Assembly: GCF_000173415.1 (NCBI RefSeq)
Contig: NZ_ABXW01000053.1
Location: 124,001 to 188,000 of the forward strand
Direction: 5' to 3'
Length of the DNA: 64,000 nt
DNA from: Providencia alcalifaciens DSM 30120
Lineage (GTDB): Bacteria; Pseudomonadota; Gammaproteobacteria; Enterobacterales; Enterobacteriaceae
Shown piece after piece: positions 39,893 through 49,795 of this stretch. The notes beneath the pieces were generated by a model. It did no database searches, had not been told where the DNA came from, and saw only the letters and a program-made list of their open reading frames with translations. How positions within the stretch are numbered: position 1 is the first letter of the stretch; every line of letters starts with the position of its first letter. Both the position numbers and the translations under genes were made by a program.

Positions 39893-42800
39893 TTAGAAGT
39901 GACTAGTCACACTTAAACGAAGAGATCTTCCCGGCGCAGGCATCATGCTACGCGTCAATGGGTCAATGTAATATTCGTTTAATACGTTAGAAGCTAATAA
40001 CTCCACTAACAGGTTTTTATTCACTTGGTAGGTAACATAAGCATCCGTGACAAATACCGCATTCCAACTCATCGGGTTATTGTTTAACGGTGAATAAGAA
40101 GGACCAAACTTGCTCGCCATCTGTGCTTCATCTTTATTTTCTGTTTTGGCGTGATAGCGTATACGTCCGCCAACTTCCAAACTTTCATTAAAGAAACGCA
40201 TACCGAGGTTAGTATGGATACTGTATTTAGGTTGTAACTGGGTTCGGAGATAGCCGTGCGGAAAGCCACCTTCAGTACAGATTGACCCTTTGTACTTATT
40301 CAGCGGGTCTAAACGAGCCATTGATGCATCATCACAAACTTCATTTTTCAGCCGGAAATCAATTCCTAAATCCCCAAAGAAACGTCCATTATCATAACGG
40401 GCTAGCACTTCCAATCCAGCGGTTCGGTGCTGATCCATTTGTGCAAAAACCAAATTACCATCACGATCAAAGGCGTTTTCAATCATATTATGGTAATAGT
40501 TGATTCTAAAATCGGCGGCATTTTCTGACTTCAACCAGCTTTGTAAATTACGCACATACCCAATTTCAAAAGTATGGCTACGTTCTGGCTTAAAGGGATG
40601 CGTTCTTATTGCGCTATCACCCTCACCAGAGAATCCAATAGTATCTTCAAAAATACTGGGCATTCTGACGGTTTCGGCGTAACGCGCAAACACTCGGTCA
40701 TTATCGGAGAGGTAGACAGATCCCCCTATTGATGGACTCCACGCGGAATTAATACGTTTACCTGGGTTTTTATACTTTTGGTTCTCGTCGACTGAAATAT
40801 AATCCCATTCTTTATTTGGAGCACGATAAGCAATAATTGCTTTGACTTTTTTCTGGCTAATCGGGTCAATCACTTCTTCTGAGAGGTCAATTTCGCCGTT
40901 ATAGAATGGGTTATTCTCCGCAGTGAGCTTACCATCTTCATCCACTCGCCATTTGATATAGTCGAATCCGGTAATACGAAACCCCTCATACTCTTCATGG
41001 ATTGTAGAATAGTGCTCGGCTTTTTTTAGGGAATGCTTAGGGAGTGATAACGCTTCTGCGACAAACCACTCAATTCTAGAAACACCAATGGTACTATCCG
41101 GCCAGAGGCCTATCTTATCGTAACCATCAAAAGTACGCCCTTTGCTATCCACATAGCCCTTAACCTTACTGGCTTCCTCTTCAGTAAAGGGCCGAGTATA
41201 TTCAAAATTCATGGCTTTCTCAATTTGATGCACCGCAAATCGGGAGTCTTTTGCTTTTAATCGACGTTCCCTTAATAAATCTCGCGACCAATAATTTTGA
41301 TACTGAATACCTGCATTGACATGTAGCCAATTCGTGGGGCGCCAATCCAATCTAATTGCTCCACTGTATTCTTGGCGTTTGCCTTCGCGCGGAATCGCTC
41401 GAAATACGTGATATTTAGGTACTTCAGCATTAGGATCATAAATATCATCATGACTATGAATTTTCTCATTCATAAAATTACCAATGAGAGTCACATCAAA
41501 GCTAGGCATTAATTGGGTCTTATTAGACAAGGAAATACCTTGCCTGTCATTGAGCTGACTCAGTTTTATACCATCCACTAGTTTTCCATTTACAAAGGGA
41601 TTTCTATAAGTCATATCAGTAGACCAGTCATACTCCATCGCTTGTCTAGGTAAAGCACCCGCAGTGTTTGAATTTAAATCCATTTTTGTTAGCCAATAAC
41701 TTAACTGAAAATCAAAAAACGGCTGGTCGCTGGGTTTAAATCCATAGTTAACAGAAAAAGAGCCTAAACTAAGATTTGCCAACGGCCATTGCGGAATTTC
41801 TCCCGCTAAATCATGAAAACGAATTTGTGAGGGCATTATTTCCCCATAATGACTTTTAGTATGTACATACCCAAGGGAGACACTCTGTGATTCAGAAAGT
41901 TGTAAATTCATTTTTTGCAGAAAAGTCTCGATATTGCTGGAGGTATTACCCACTTCTTTGGTGGGCAAATAGACATTTGCTACAAAGGGAATGTTAGGAT
42001 CTAGCGTCTTTTCTGAATACTGATTATCTCGAGTAATAATAGGTTCTCGGAAATAATGTGCGCCATGACGACCTGAAAAATAGTTTCCTTGGTTTCGGTG
42101 GCTATAAGCAAATAGCAGATTAAATTTTTCTTGCCGTAACCCAAGTGCCACTCGCATCGCGCTGTCTTTTAAATTAAAAAAATTCGAACTTCCTGGTTGA
42201 TCTGGCTCTACAGATGTCTCAGGATCACGGAACATCACTAACGATAGACTGTCATTATAATGATTAACTAAACTATCCATCAGTTCTGGGTCATCGCGGT
42301 AATCGCTTCCAAGATGCAACTGGTTAATTCGAGGCTTTGTCGAATTAGTTCGCGTTTCCAATTTAAGATCGACAGCAAAATGTTCATCTGATGGGACGAT
42401 ATCATCAATACTGAGGGTTTTAACCGCAACGCCACCACCAATAGAAGTACGAATATCACGATCTAACATCGGGCTTTTTATCACTGTGATGCTACTGATC
42501 ATATTAGGGTCAACATAATTACGATTATTCGCACCGTTGTAACCACGCCATACCGTTATAGCTTGTTCCGTACCGTCGACAGTAACGGGTACGCGCCCTT
42601 GCCCTTGAATGCCGCGAACATTTGGGTCTAATGCCCCACTATTACGCGCATCTCCGCTATAAACCCCAACGCCATGATTTAAAATATCGGCAGGGTTAGT
42701 ACCTTTATAACGTTCGGCTGCTTCTTTACTGATATAAATATTGGATTCATCTCTATCATATTGGTCATCCGCACCTTTTTGGTCACGTTGCTTAATCGTA

Positions 42801-42925
42801 TCGATTTGGTCTTTTATCTGAATATTGCCCACTTGTTCCCTTGAGCTGGCATAAGACGAAAGTGAAATGCCCCCCATAGCTAACCCTGTGGCAATTTTCA
42901 TTGCCACCACTGTTGTTACTTTCAT
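39893..42925 (-). CDS. TonB-dependent outer-membrane receptor for heme/hemophilin
   Basis: 1010 residues. Signal peptide (MKIATGLAMGGISLSSYAS), then a plug domain (about 60-180) with ADILNHGVGVYSGDARNSGALDPNVRGIQG, and a long beta-barrel with ERSHTFEIGYV and a C-terminal Phe (RLSVTSHF). The layout is that of large heme/hemoprotein receptors, and the neighbours indicate that heme is delivered by the hemophilin-like protein at 44441. I use ATG 42925, since the earlier TTG has no ribosome site. It lies 18 bp after the secretion gene. In Acinetobacter the equivalent is HphR. The exact ligand is inferred from context. Confidence 0.88.
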   Translation of the reverse strand: MKVTTVVAMKIATGLAMGGISLSSYASSREQVGNIQIKDQIDTIKQRDQKGADDQYDRDESNIYISKEAAERYKGTNPADILNHGVGVYSGDARNSGALDPNVRGIQGQGRVPVTVDGTEQAITVWRGYNGANNRNYVDPNMISSITVIKSPMLDRDIRTSIGGGVAVKTLSIDDIVPSDEHFAVDLKLETRTNSTKPRINQLHLGSDYRDDPELMDSLVNHYNDSLSLVMFRDPETSVEPDQPGSSNFFNLKDSAMRVALGLRQEKFNLLFAYSHRNQGNYFSGRHGAHYFREPIITRDNQYSEKTLDPNIPFVANVYLPTKEVGNTSSNIETFLQKMNLQLSESQSVSLGYVHTKSHYGEIMPSQIRFHDLAGEIPQWPLANLSLGSFSVNYGFKPSDQPFFDFQLSYWLTKMDLNSNTAGALPRQAMEYDWSTDMTYRNPFVNGKLVDGIKLSQLNDRQGISLSNKTQLMPSFDVTLIGNFMNEKIHSHDDIYDPNAEVPKYHVFRAIPREGKRQEYSGAIRLDWRPTNWLHVNAGIQYQNYWSRDLLRERRLKAKDSRFAVHQIEKAMNFEYTRPFTEEEASKVKGYVDSKGRTFDGYDKIGLWPDSTIGVSRIEWFVAEALSLPKHSLKKAEHYSTIHEEYEGFRITGFDYIKWRVDEDGKLTAENNPFYNGEIDLSEEVIDPISQKKVKAIIAYRAPNKEWDYISVDENQKYKNPGKRINSAWSPSIGGSVYLSDNDRVFARYAETVRMPSIFEDTIGFSGEGDSAIRTHPFKPERSHTFEIGYVRNLQSWLKSENAADFRINYYHNMIENAFDRDGNLVFAQMDQHRTAGLEVLARYDNGRFFGDLGIDFRLKNEVCDDASMARLDPLNKYKGSICTEGGFPHGYLRTQLQPKYSIHTNLGMRFFNESLEVGGRIRYHAKTENKDEAQMASKFGPSYSPLNNNPMSWNAVFVTDAYVTYQVNKNLLVELLASNVLNEYYIDPLTRSMMPAPGRSLRLSVTSHF

Positions 42926-42943
42926 ATTAAATCTCAATGTAAA

Positions 42944-44353
42944 CTAAAATGTTTTACTTAAATTTAAACCCACTTCGCTTTTATTATAGGAATAGCTTAT
43001 TCTTGCACTGCTATCATTGAATTTGTAATTAACATAGAACGTTGGTGTTAATGATAGAAACGTATGATCTAATAATGTTATTTGGCTATTTAATTCCCAC
43101 GATTCATCACTACGTTTTGTATTAAGTGCACTATCGAAATCAAAAAAATCATAATTGCTGCTTGTTAGTTTATTGACTAACTTATTCGAGCCAACGGCAT
43201 TAATTGAGCCCACTGTTAACCCTGACACTTGGTAGCTATCACTTTTATATTTTTCAATATTTTTACCGCCATATATATTTGAGAATACACTCCATTGTGG
43301 GTTAATCGAATAAATAGCGGTCATACTGTAATTAATATTATAGCCTGAACGTGATGTTCGTTTACCAAAGAAAGTTTGATTTTTATATGCCAGGTTAGAT
43401 AGCAAATAAAGCTTATTACTGGGAAAATATACCCCAGTAATGCTTGCACCTACACTGTAATGATCAAACAAATGCCCCCGCCAATTGATATCTGCAATAG
43501 GTGAAAACGTGATCTTTTTATTCCCATAAAGATACTGATAGCTTATTGATGAGTAACTCGAAAAGCGCCTTTTTACTGAGCGATGTGGGTATTCCCATAC
43601 ATTTCCACCCATACTGGCTAACAGCGAGTGACCTCGATATTGCCAAAGGATTTTATTGGCATTTCCTGAAAACCCGTACACTAAACCAGATTTAATTTCA
43701 CTGCCTTGCATACACAAGATCGTGCCACATTGCTGTTCCTTGTTACCATGAGCCTCAGTATAGTTTGTGTCATACTTTAAATCCGCATTGAAATTTCCCT
43801 GCCAATGACCACGTTTTTCTAATGCTGTGATTTCTTTGTCTATCTGCTTGATTCGGTCTTCCGGTAAATTGACTCGATATTTATCTTTTATCTTTTTATA
43901 TAAACTTAATGCTTCACGATGATAACTGTTTTTTATATAGACATGAGCCAATTTCATTTCAGAAAAGACTGAGTCAGGGTTACCATTGACTATTTTCAAA
44001 TAAAATTTTAGTGCTAATGGATAATCACCATTAAAATAAGCTCTTTCTGCTGAAATATAATCCAACATACCTTTATCATGATTTTCATCATTCAGATAGT
44101 CAGGTAATATTCTATCGATTTGCTGGAATTTTTGCCGGTTAACTAAATCATAAAGAATAAAACCAAGGTCGTCGACAGTTTTATTTATTTTAACTGGGAT
44201 TATTGTGGGCGCTTTATTTCTTGTGTTATTTATTTCAGTTAAAACTTCAATTATCTGTTCATATTGCTGATGCCCATAATTTTTCTCAGAAAATGAATTC
44301 ATAGAAAACAACAATATAATTAATACTTCAATCTTGTTGATTATTTTTTTCAT
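42944..44353 (-). CDS. Slam-like type XI secretion outer-membrane protein (DUF560)
   Basis: 469 residues. Signal peptide (VLIILLFSMNSFS), an N-terminal TPR-like helical region (about 100-190: YISAERAYFNGDYPLALKFYLK, EMKLAHVYIKNSYHREALSLY), then a beta-barrel from about residue 210 ending in Phe (KSEVGLNLSKTF). This order is the Slam/T11SS design: periplasmic TPR domain binding the cargo and a 14-strand barrel in the outer membrane. Slam proteins move lipoproteins or soluble hemophilins to the surface or outside. The cargo gene is immediately upstream. ATG 44353 has AGGAAGGCGG before it. A pure Sel1/TPR porin is less likely given the neighbours. Confidence 0.85.
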   Translation of the reverse strand: MKKIINKIEVLIILLFSMNSFSEKNYGHQQYEQIIEVLTEINNTRNKAPTIIPVKINKTVDDLGFILYDLVNRQKFQQIDRILPDYLNDENHDKGMLDYISAERAYFNGDYPLALKFYLKIVNGNPDSVFSEMKLAHVYIKNSYHREALSLYKKIKDKYRVNLPEDRIKQIDKEITALEKRGHWQGNFNADLKYDTNYTEAHGNKEQQCGTILCMQGSEIKSGLVYGFSGNANKILWQYRGHSLLASMGGNVWEYPHRSVKRRFSSYSSISYQYLYGNKKITFSPIADINWRGHLFDHYSVGASITGVYFPSNKLYLLSNLAYKNQTFFGKRTSRSGYNINYSMTAIYSINPQWSVFSNIYGGKNIEKYKSDSYQVSGLTVGSINAVGSNKLVNKLTSSNYDFFDFDSALNTKRSDESWELNSQITLLDHTFLSLTPTFYVNYKFNDSSARISYSYNKSEVGLNLSKTF

Positions 44354-44384
44354 CCGCCTTCCTTTTCCTTTTTCCACAAAAATA

Positions 44385-44414
44385 CAGGTAGGCAAAATAA
44401 CTTTTGCCTACCTG
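44385..44414 (-). terminator. Perfect 13-bp stem-loop between cargo and secretion gene
   Basis: CAGGTAGGCAAAA and TTTTGCCTACCTG pair exactly around 4 nt. On the minus strand TATTTTTG follows, an intrinsic-terminator layout. It begins 26 bp after the cargo stop and would act as an attenuator, giving more cargo than secretion or receptor mRNA. Confidence 0.8.
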
Positions 44415-44440
44415 ATAGCAGCTATATTGCGAAATAGAGA

Positions 44441-45193
44441 TTACTCTTGGTTCTGGCTGCCACCAAAAGCGGTATCATATTGATGCTCACTATTAAATAC
44501 GGCGACACCACCAACATGTTCCGCATTCTCGCCAAAGAAGCGCCCATAGCTCATACCTGATACGGTGTCATTAGCAATTGCTGAACCTGAGAATGAGCCG
44601 GCATCATGTATTTGACCCTCAAGAGCAATTTTTAAGTTCTCGCCTTGTAATGAACCGGTATAGCCCTTATCACCAAAGTCAGCTTCAAATACACCGGAAA
44701 GCTTTTTCTCACCATCATATTGATTGATCCCTGCAATGGTGTAAGTGGCTTTACCTTCGGTTGGTACTGATGTTGTTGCATCTTGACCAGAGAAGAAAGC
44801 AGTGTGCTTAGCATCATCTTCCATTCCAGTTTGTGACCAATCCCCATAATAAACTTCGGCATCTGCGATTTTAGAGAACTGGAATTTCCCCATATCGACA
44901 TTACCGTGCGGTGTTCTAGGAACAACATAGACATTGCCCTCTTTTGGGAACATAACCAATCTGGTTAAACCAGAAAATGAAATCCTTTTTCCATCGGATT
45001 TGTGACGATAACCAATGCCCGGCGAACCAATCTCACCACCATGTGGGTCTTTAACTGATTGCGTTACTCCTACCGTTACATCCGACCTTTCTGTCTCATA
45101 CGTTTGGCTCTGTGCAGATTCCGTTATCGCACTCGCATAGGTAGACATACCTGCCAAAATAGCAATTAACGTCGCTTTAGTACTTTTATTCAT
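44441..45193 (-). CDS. Hemophilin-like secreted heme-binding protein (T11SS cargo)
   Basis: 250 residues. Signal peptidase I signal (LIAILAGMSTYASA, cleaved near residue 22) and no lipobox, so the mature protein is soluble. The C-terminal 110 residues form the 8-strand TbpB-like barrel seen in Slam cargo: ATYTIAGINQYDG, SGVFEADFGDKGYTGSLQG, and GRFFGENAEHVGGVAVF followed by DTAFGGSQNQE. The N-terminal part (to about 125) would be the ligand-binding handle domain, rich in His, Tyr and Gly. It resembles hemophilins HphA (Acinetobacter) and HrpC (Xenorhabdus). First gene of the operon; start ATG 45193 with AAGGA upstream. Heme as ligand is inferred from family and operon. Confidence 0.85.
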   Translation of the reverse strand: MNKSTKATLIAILAGMSTYASAITESAQSQTYETERSDVTVGVTQSVKDPHGGEIGSPGIGYRHKSDGKRISFSGLTRLVMFPKEGNVYVVPRTPHGNVDMGKFQFSKIADAEVYYGDWSQTGMEDDAKHTAFFSGQDATTSVPTEGKATYTIAGINQYDGEKKLSGVFEADFGDKGYTGSLQGENLKIALEGQIHDAGSFSGSAIANDTVSGMSYGRFFGENAEHVGGVAVFNSEHQYDTAFGGSQNQE

Positions 45194-45281
45194 AGTGATT
45201 TCCTTATTCAATTAGTAAAAAATTAAAAGGAGATGATGCTTTTTACTCTTTTCTCTTGGACATATTTGTGGACCCACAAAC

Positions 45282-45304
45282 TGAAAATGATTTTATGAGA
45301 ATGC
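45282..45304. promoter_or_regulatory. Possible Fur site upstream of the hemophilin operon
   Basis: TGAAAATGATTTTATGAGAATGC contains overlapping Fur-like half-sites (AATGAT, TGAGAAT), about 90 bp before the start. The match to the full consensus is weak. Next to it lies TTTGTGG-AC-CCACAAA (45265-45280). The remaining gap to rnd (to 45712) is AT-rich without a gene. Confidence 0.3.
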
Positions 45305-45671
45305 GTTTTATTTACAAATAAAGGTTTTATAATTCAATGAAAAATCATTACATTAGAATGGTGTTTTTTCTTTTTATTTTTCAATAAACTATAAAATAGC
45401 TCTCCCCCTATAAATGTTAATCATCCCTGTAATGAGCTATTTTAAGTTCGATCTTTATTTATCTTTGCTATTTTTTAAGAGTAATTACAGAATTGAACGG
45501 CATTAAATAATGATATTAATCTCAATGGATGGGATTATTTTTAGATTAGTGTTAAATAATAATCTTCATTATTTAAAGAGGAATAAATATTTAGGATTGT
45601 CGGAATGAGAATAAAACTTACTGATAAGAATAACAAAATACCCAAGAAAAAAAGTGCCTTGAAAATCACAT

Positions 45672-45704
45672 AAAGGCACAAAATTATCGCTATTTTGTGC
45701 CTTT
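45672..45704 (-). terminator. Terminator after rnd
   Basis: AAAGGCACAAAAT pairs perfectly with ATTTTGTGCCTTT, 8 bp after the rnd stop. Confidence 0.8.
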
Positions 45705-45712
45705 ATCGCGGA

Positions 45713-46834
45713 TTACGCTTGGCTAAGTAATCGAGTTAAGGGTCCTTCCAATAATCGCCCACGCCAACCTGCAAGCAGTTCAGGCTGACAAGATTTTTCT
45801 TTTAATCCCCAATGCACTGCTAGTAATTGGTTTATTTGACGGCGAGATGCCAGTAATTCAGGGTTGAATTTTTCATTCTCAGCGATCTCTTTCACCACAG
45901 CTTTTATTTCTTTAAAGATACTTTTGTACTGGCTTTGCTCTGTGATATTAGCCACAGGTGCAGGATATTGGCTTTCATCGAGTTTTTTCGCGTCCTCAAC
46001 GATACTTAATAAACGCCGACCGTGACAACGAATTTCCTGCCCTGATAAACCTAATGCGTCCAGCTCACCTAATGAACTTGGTAAGTAGCGAGCGACCTTC
46101 CATAAATTTTCTTCTTTAATGACGAAGTTTATTGCCATATCCCGTGCTTTCGCTTGGTCAAGACGCCATGCTGCCAGTAATTGCAAACAGGCAAGTTGCT
46201 CATCACGTAGCTGCCATGCATTAGTGATGCTTAAATAAGCTTTTTCTGGTTTGACTGTTTTTTGACGACGCGCAACGATACGCTGACATTCATCTTGTGC
46301 GTCCGCTAATAAACCTTCTTCTGACACTTTTTCCATCAAAATTTTCGCGAGTGGCAGCAAATAAAGGACATCTGCAGTCGCATAATCACACTGTTTCTCA
46401 CTTAAAGGTCGAGCAAGCCAATCTGTTCGTGATTCGCTTTTATCTAGCTCGATACCCAAATGTTCTGCTACTAACGTCGCAAAACCACAAGAAATTGGAT
46501 AACCCAAGAACGCGGCAAGCACTTGAGTATCTATCATTGGCTCAGGCACACAACCAAAATCATGCATAAAAACTTCTAAGTCTTCACTGCCTGCATGTAG
46601 AAATTTTAATTGGTTTGGGTTGGTTAACAGTGCCTTAAATGGGCTAAAGTCCGTCATTAAAAGCGGATCAATCAATGAAACCTGTTTTCCATCATACAAC
46701 TGCAATAACCCCAGTTGAGGGTAATAGGTTCTAGTGCGAACAAACTCAGTATCTAATGCTAACCACGGTGCATCGCTGGCCTCTTGGCAAACTTTGGCTA
46801 ATTCGCTATCTGTTGTGACTAAACGGTAATTCAA
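45713..46834 (-). CDS. rnd: Ribonuclease D
   Basis: 373 residues (E. coli 375). DEDDy 3'-5' exonuclease: ALDTEFVRTRTYYP (DxE), LHAGSEDLEVF (Asp), and the Tyr-Asp motif CDYATADVLYL; then two HRDC domains. It trims tRNA 3' ends. The start codon is TTG 46834, matching the UUG start of E. coli rnd. Confidence 0.96.
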   Translation of the reverse strand: MNYRLVTTDSELAKVCQEASDAPWLALDTEFVRTRTYYPQLGLLQLYDGKQVSLIDPLLMTDFSPFKALLTNPNQLKFLHAGSEDLEVFMHDFGCVPEPMIDTQVLAAFLGYPISCGFATLVAEHLGIELDKSESRTDWLARPLSEKQCDYATADVLYLLPLAKILMEKVSEEGLLADAQDECQRIVARRQKTVKPEKAYLSITNAWQLRDEQLACLQLLAAWRLDQAKARDMAINFVIKEENLWKVARYLPSSLGELDALGLSGQEIRCHGRRLLSIVEDAKKLDESQYPAPVANITEQSQYKSIFKEIKAVVKEIAENEKFNPELLASRRQINQLLAVHWGLKEKSCQPELLAGWRGRLLEGPLTRLLSQA

Positions 46835-46883
46835 AACAAGTTTCTCTTTATTATAATTTAGTTAAGTGTATCTGACGGACACA

Positions 46884-46909
46884 GTAACGCCGGTAAAAAC
46901 CGGCGTTAC
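46884..46909. other. Perfect hairpin between fadD and rnd
   Basis: GTAACGCCGGT and ACCGGCGTTAC form an 11-bp GC-rich stem around AAAA, 50 bp upstream of rnd. No strong T run follows on the minus strand; possibly an mRNA-end stabiliser for fadD. Confidence 0.5.
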
Positions 46910-46944
46910 ACATTGCTTTTGTTAATTCACCACTCAATAATTCA

Positions 46945-48633
46945 TTATGACGGTGATTTTTCTCGTGCTTGCTGCTCTTCGGCTCTTAACTCTTTTCGTA
47001 GGATTTTCCCTACGTTAGATTTTGGTAGCTCATCACGAAACTCAAAAATTTTCGGTACTTTATAAGCGGTTAACGAACGACGGCAAAATGTTTTAAGATC
47101 TGCAGCGGTCAATGAAGAATTTTTAGTAACCACGAAGACTTTTACTGCTTCTCCAGTGCTTTCGCTTGGCACGCCAATGGCGGCACATTCAACCACATCA
47201 GGATGCATGGAAATCACATCTTCAATTTCATTTGGATAGACGTTAAAACCAGAGACAATAATCATATCTTTCTTACGATCAACAATACGAATATAGCCTT
47301 CATCGTCTATTTCAGCGATATCACCGGTAGCTAACCAGCCATCCACAATGGCTTCGCTCGTTGCATCAGGACGATTCCAATACCCTTTCATTACTTGTGG
47401 ACCTTTTACCCACATTTCACCCGCCGTACCACGGGGAACTTCATGCCCATCATCGTCTAAAAATTTCACATCTGTTGATGGAACGGGTATTCCGATACTA
47501 CCACTATAAGCTGTTAAATTATATGGGTTACCTGAAACTAATGGTGAACACTCAGTTAAGCCATAGCCTTCCAATAAATGCCGCCCTGTCAGCGCTTGCC
47601 ATTTCTGTGCGACGGCTTTATGGACAGGCATTCCTCCGCCAACGGACAGCCGCAAGCGCGAGAAATCCAACTTTTGAAAATCGGGATTTTGCAACCACGC
47701 ATTGAATAATGTGTTAACGCCCGTGATCGCTGTAAATGGATATTTAGCTAATTGTTTAACCGTATCCGGAACATCTCGCGGATTGGTAATCAGTAAGTTC
47801 ACACCACCGACATTAATAAATAATAAGCAATTTACCGTAAGTGCAAATACATGATAAAGCGGTAGAGCTGTAACCACATATTCATGACCAAAATGTAAAA
47901 CTGGCCCATATGCTGCTCTGGCCTGCGCAATATTTGCCAACATATTGCGATGAGTTAACATTGCACCTTTTGCCACCCCAGTCGTTCCACCGGTATATTG
48001 CAAAAATGCCAAATCATCACCCTTGATATTTGGCTTGATATACTGCATCCGATATCCCTGATGCATCGCACGGCGAAACGAAATTGCATCAGGCAGATTG
48101 TATTTCGGTACTAAGCGCTTGATGTATTTCACGACAAAATCCACGATGGTGGCTTTCGGACGGGGAAGTTGGTCACCAAGGCGAGTTAAAATGACGTGTT
48201 TAACCTTTGTATTAAATACGATTTTCTCTAGGGTATGCGCAAAGTTAGAGACGATAACAATCGCTGTCGTTCCACTGTCATTAAGTTGATGCTCTAACTC
48301 TCGCGGGGTGTACAGTGGATTGACATTCACCACGACCATACCCGCACGTAAGATACCAAACAGTGCAATAGGATATTGCAGTAAATTTGGCATCATTAAG
48401 GCAACACGATCCCCTTTTTTAAGACCCAATCCATTTTGTAGGTATGCGGCAAATGCTCGGCTTCTCTCTTCAAGCTTACGATACGTCATCACAGCGCCCA
48501 TGTTAATGAACGCAGGTTGATCCGCATATTGAGCAACGGCATTTTCAAGTAACTCTGCTAATGACGCGAAGTCATCAGGATTTATTTCTTCAGGTACATC
48601 AGCAGGATAATTTTTTAGCCAGATTTTTTCCAA
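46945..48633 (-). CDS. fadD: Long-chain fatty acid CoA ligase
   Basis: 562 residues (E. coli 561). Adenylate-forming enzyme: phosphate loop [12 protein letters not shown] (about residue 213), [34 protein letters not shown], and catalytic Lys in [12 protein letters not shown]. Activates imported fatty acids to acyl-CoA at the inner membrane. The start is TTG with AGGAGT upstream, as in E. coli fadD. A FadR-type operator lies upstream. Followed by rnd. Confidence 0.97.
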   Translation of the reverse strand: MEKIWLKNYPADVPEEINPDDFASLAELLENAVAQYADQPAFINMGAVMTYRKLEERSRAFAAYLQNGLGLKKGDRVALMMPNLLQYPIALFGILRAGMVVVNVNPLYTPRELEHQLNDSGTTAIVIVSNFAHTLEKIVFNTKVKHVILTRLGDQLPRPKATIVDFVVKYIKRLVPKYNLPDAISFRRAMHQGYRMQYIKPNIKGDDLAFLQYTGGTTGVAKGAMLTHRNMLANIAQARAAYGPVLHFGHEYVVTALPLYHVFALTVNCLLFINVGGVNLLITNPRDVPDTVKQLAKYPFTAITGVNTLFNAWLQNPDFQKLDFSRLRLSVGGGMPVHKAVAQKWQALTGRHLLEGYGLTECSPLVSGNPYNLTAYSGSIGIPVPSTDVKFLDDDGHEVPRGTAGEMWVKGPQVMKGYWNRPDATSEAIVDGWLATGDIAEIDDEGYIRIVDRKKDMIIVSGFNVYPNEIEDVISMHPDVVECAAIGVPSESTGEAVKVFVVTKNSSLTAADLKTFCRRSLTAYKVPKIFEFRDELPKSNVGKILRKELRAEEQQAREKSPS

Positions 48634-48690
48634 AATGTTACTCCTGAATTTAGTGAGTTATTATTTTACACAACCCTTTAACAAATTATT

Positions 48691-48707
48691 AACTCATTGT
48701 ACCAGTT
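48691..48707. promoter_or_regulatory. FadR operator upstream of fadD
   Basis: On the minus strand AACTGGTACAATGAGTT closely resembles the E. coli fadD FadR site as I recall it (AGCTGGTATGATGAGTT). It lies about 60 bp before the TTG start. Confidence 0.65.
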
Positions 48708-48919
48708 TGAAAATTAAACAATGCTAAGGTTGAGAGCTATATCACTAAATAAATTTCATTCCTTCGAGATAAAAATAAGGCGGTCTATGCCGCCCTATTC
48801 AACTTAAGATTAATTCATCAGAGTTTTACTCTGTTTATATCCCGTAATTATACACCGTTGTGAGAAATTTTTGGAGAATTAAGCGGTTAATCGTCCACTG
48901 CCATTTCGTTTTTTGTAAA

Positions 48920-48946
48920 AAAAATCCTAGATTAACTAGGATTTTT
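48920..48946 (-). terminator. Terminator after yeaY
   Basis: AAAATCCTAG pairs perfectly with CTAGGATTTT around ATTAA; A/T tracts on both sides. A further GGCGG/CCGCC stem lies at 48779-48794. Confidence 0.8.
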
Positions 48947-48972
48947 AGCAGAATAATAATATTGATTACTCT

Positions 48973-49575
48973 TTAATCTTCCGTTAAATAGGTTTGCACC
49001 TGAGCAGATCCTACTGGATATCCATAGCCCCATCCCCAAGGATGATTATAGTAATATGGAGAACCATAATAACCATAACCCCATGGTCCCGCAGGCGGTG
49101 GGATCATCACACTTTGAGCAATACTCCAACGTTGAAAGCCAGTCACATTCATCGTCACGTATTGATAAGGAACTTCACCAATTTTTCCAGCTTGCTCTCC
49201 GGTAATATTACCTACAACAGTCACATAGCGGTTTCTAAAATCATTTGGTTCAACGAACCCATTGATATAGGCATAGATACGACCAAGAGATGCGGAATTT
49301 AATTCCGGCGCAGCATCGTATTTATTTAACGTCATGACCGCTATTTCAATTCGCGTTCTTTTCGGTTCATTTAAAACAGAAATAACCTTGCCGCCAAAAC
49401 GCGCTTCTTGACCGATAAACATTTCCGGTGCATTTTGTACCGATTTAAGATTTTCTGCAGGATTAGGCACCGAACCTTTGATCGATTGAGGGATCGATAC
49501 ACAACCAGCCAGCGCTAATATGCCCGCAAGTAACAGCGTTTTCATTGCTGAGCGGTAGCTAAATTGAATTTTCAT
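48973..49575 (-). CDS. yeaY: YeaY, Slp-family outer-membrane lipoprotein
   Basis: 200 residues (E. coli 193). Lipobox ILALAGC near residue 25, then the Slp domain with FIGQEARFGGKVISVLNEPKRTRIEI and RNRYVTVVGNITG. The C-terminus is Gly/Tyr/Pro-rich (WGYGYYGSPYYYNHPWGWG). Start ATG 49575 is set by GGAGG 6 nt upstream; a second in-frame ATG nine codons on would give a more usual signal length. Between tsaB and fadD, as in E. coli. Confidence 0.92.
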   Translation of the reverse strand: MKIQFSYRSAMKTLLLAGILALAGCVSIPQSIKGSVPNPAENLKSVQNAPEMFIGQEARFGGKVISVLNEPKRTRIEIAVMTLNKYDAAPELNSASLGRIYAYINGFVEPNDFRNRYVTVVGNITGEQAGKIGEVPYQYVTMNVTGFQRWSIAQSVMIPPPAGPWGYGYYGSPYYYNHPWGWGYGYPVGSAQVQTYLTED

Positions 49576-49731
49576 TTTCCACCTCCAATTAGCCATCATT
49601 ATAAACTGAGATAATAAGTATTAATACAGCCCAAAAACCTCACCACATTATATGTTCAATTCAATTGTTATTAGTACTCATTTGTTCAATGATAGCTCAA
49701 TTAAAAGCCAATTCTATGTCTTAGGTAAAAA

Positions 49732-49765
49732 AAATAGCTATCTAGTATTAACCTAATAGCTATTT
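49732..49765 (-). terminator. Terminator after tsaB
   Basis: AAATAGCTAT and ATAGCTATTT pair, followed on the minus strand by TTTTTTTACC. Confidence 0.7.
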
Positions 49766-49795
49766 ATTTTCATTCTACAAAAATGGTTTTTATTT

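Noticed and set aside
45282-45304. Confident Fur box for the heme operon
   Set aside because: Only half-site similarity; far weaker than the perfect palindrome at 2252, so it is listed as low-confidence only.
46834-48633. TTG starts of rnd and fadD as misannotated starts
   Set aside because: Both proteins align with E. coli from the first residue, and the E. coli genes also start with UUG.
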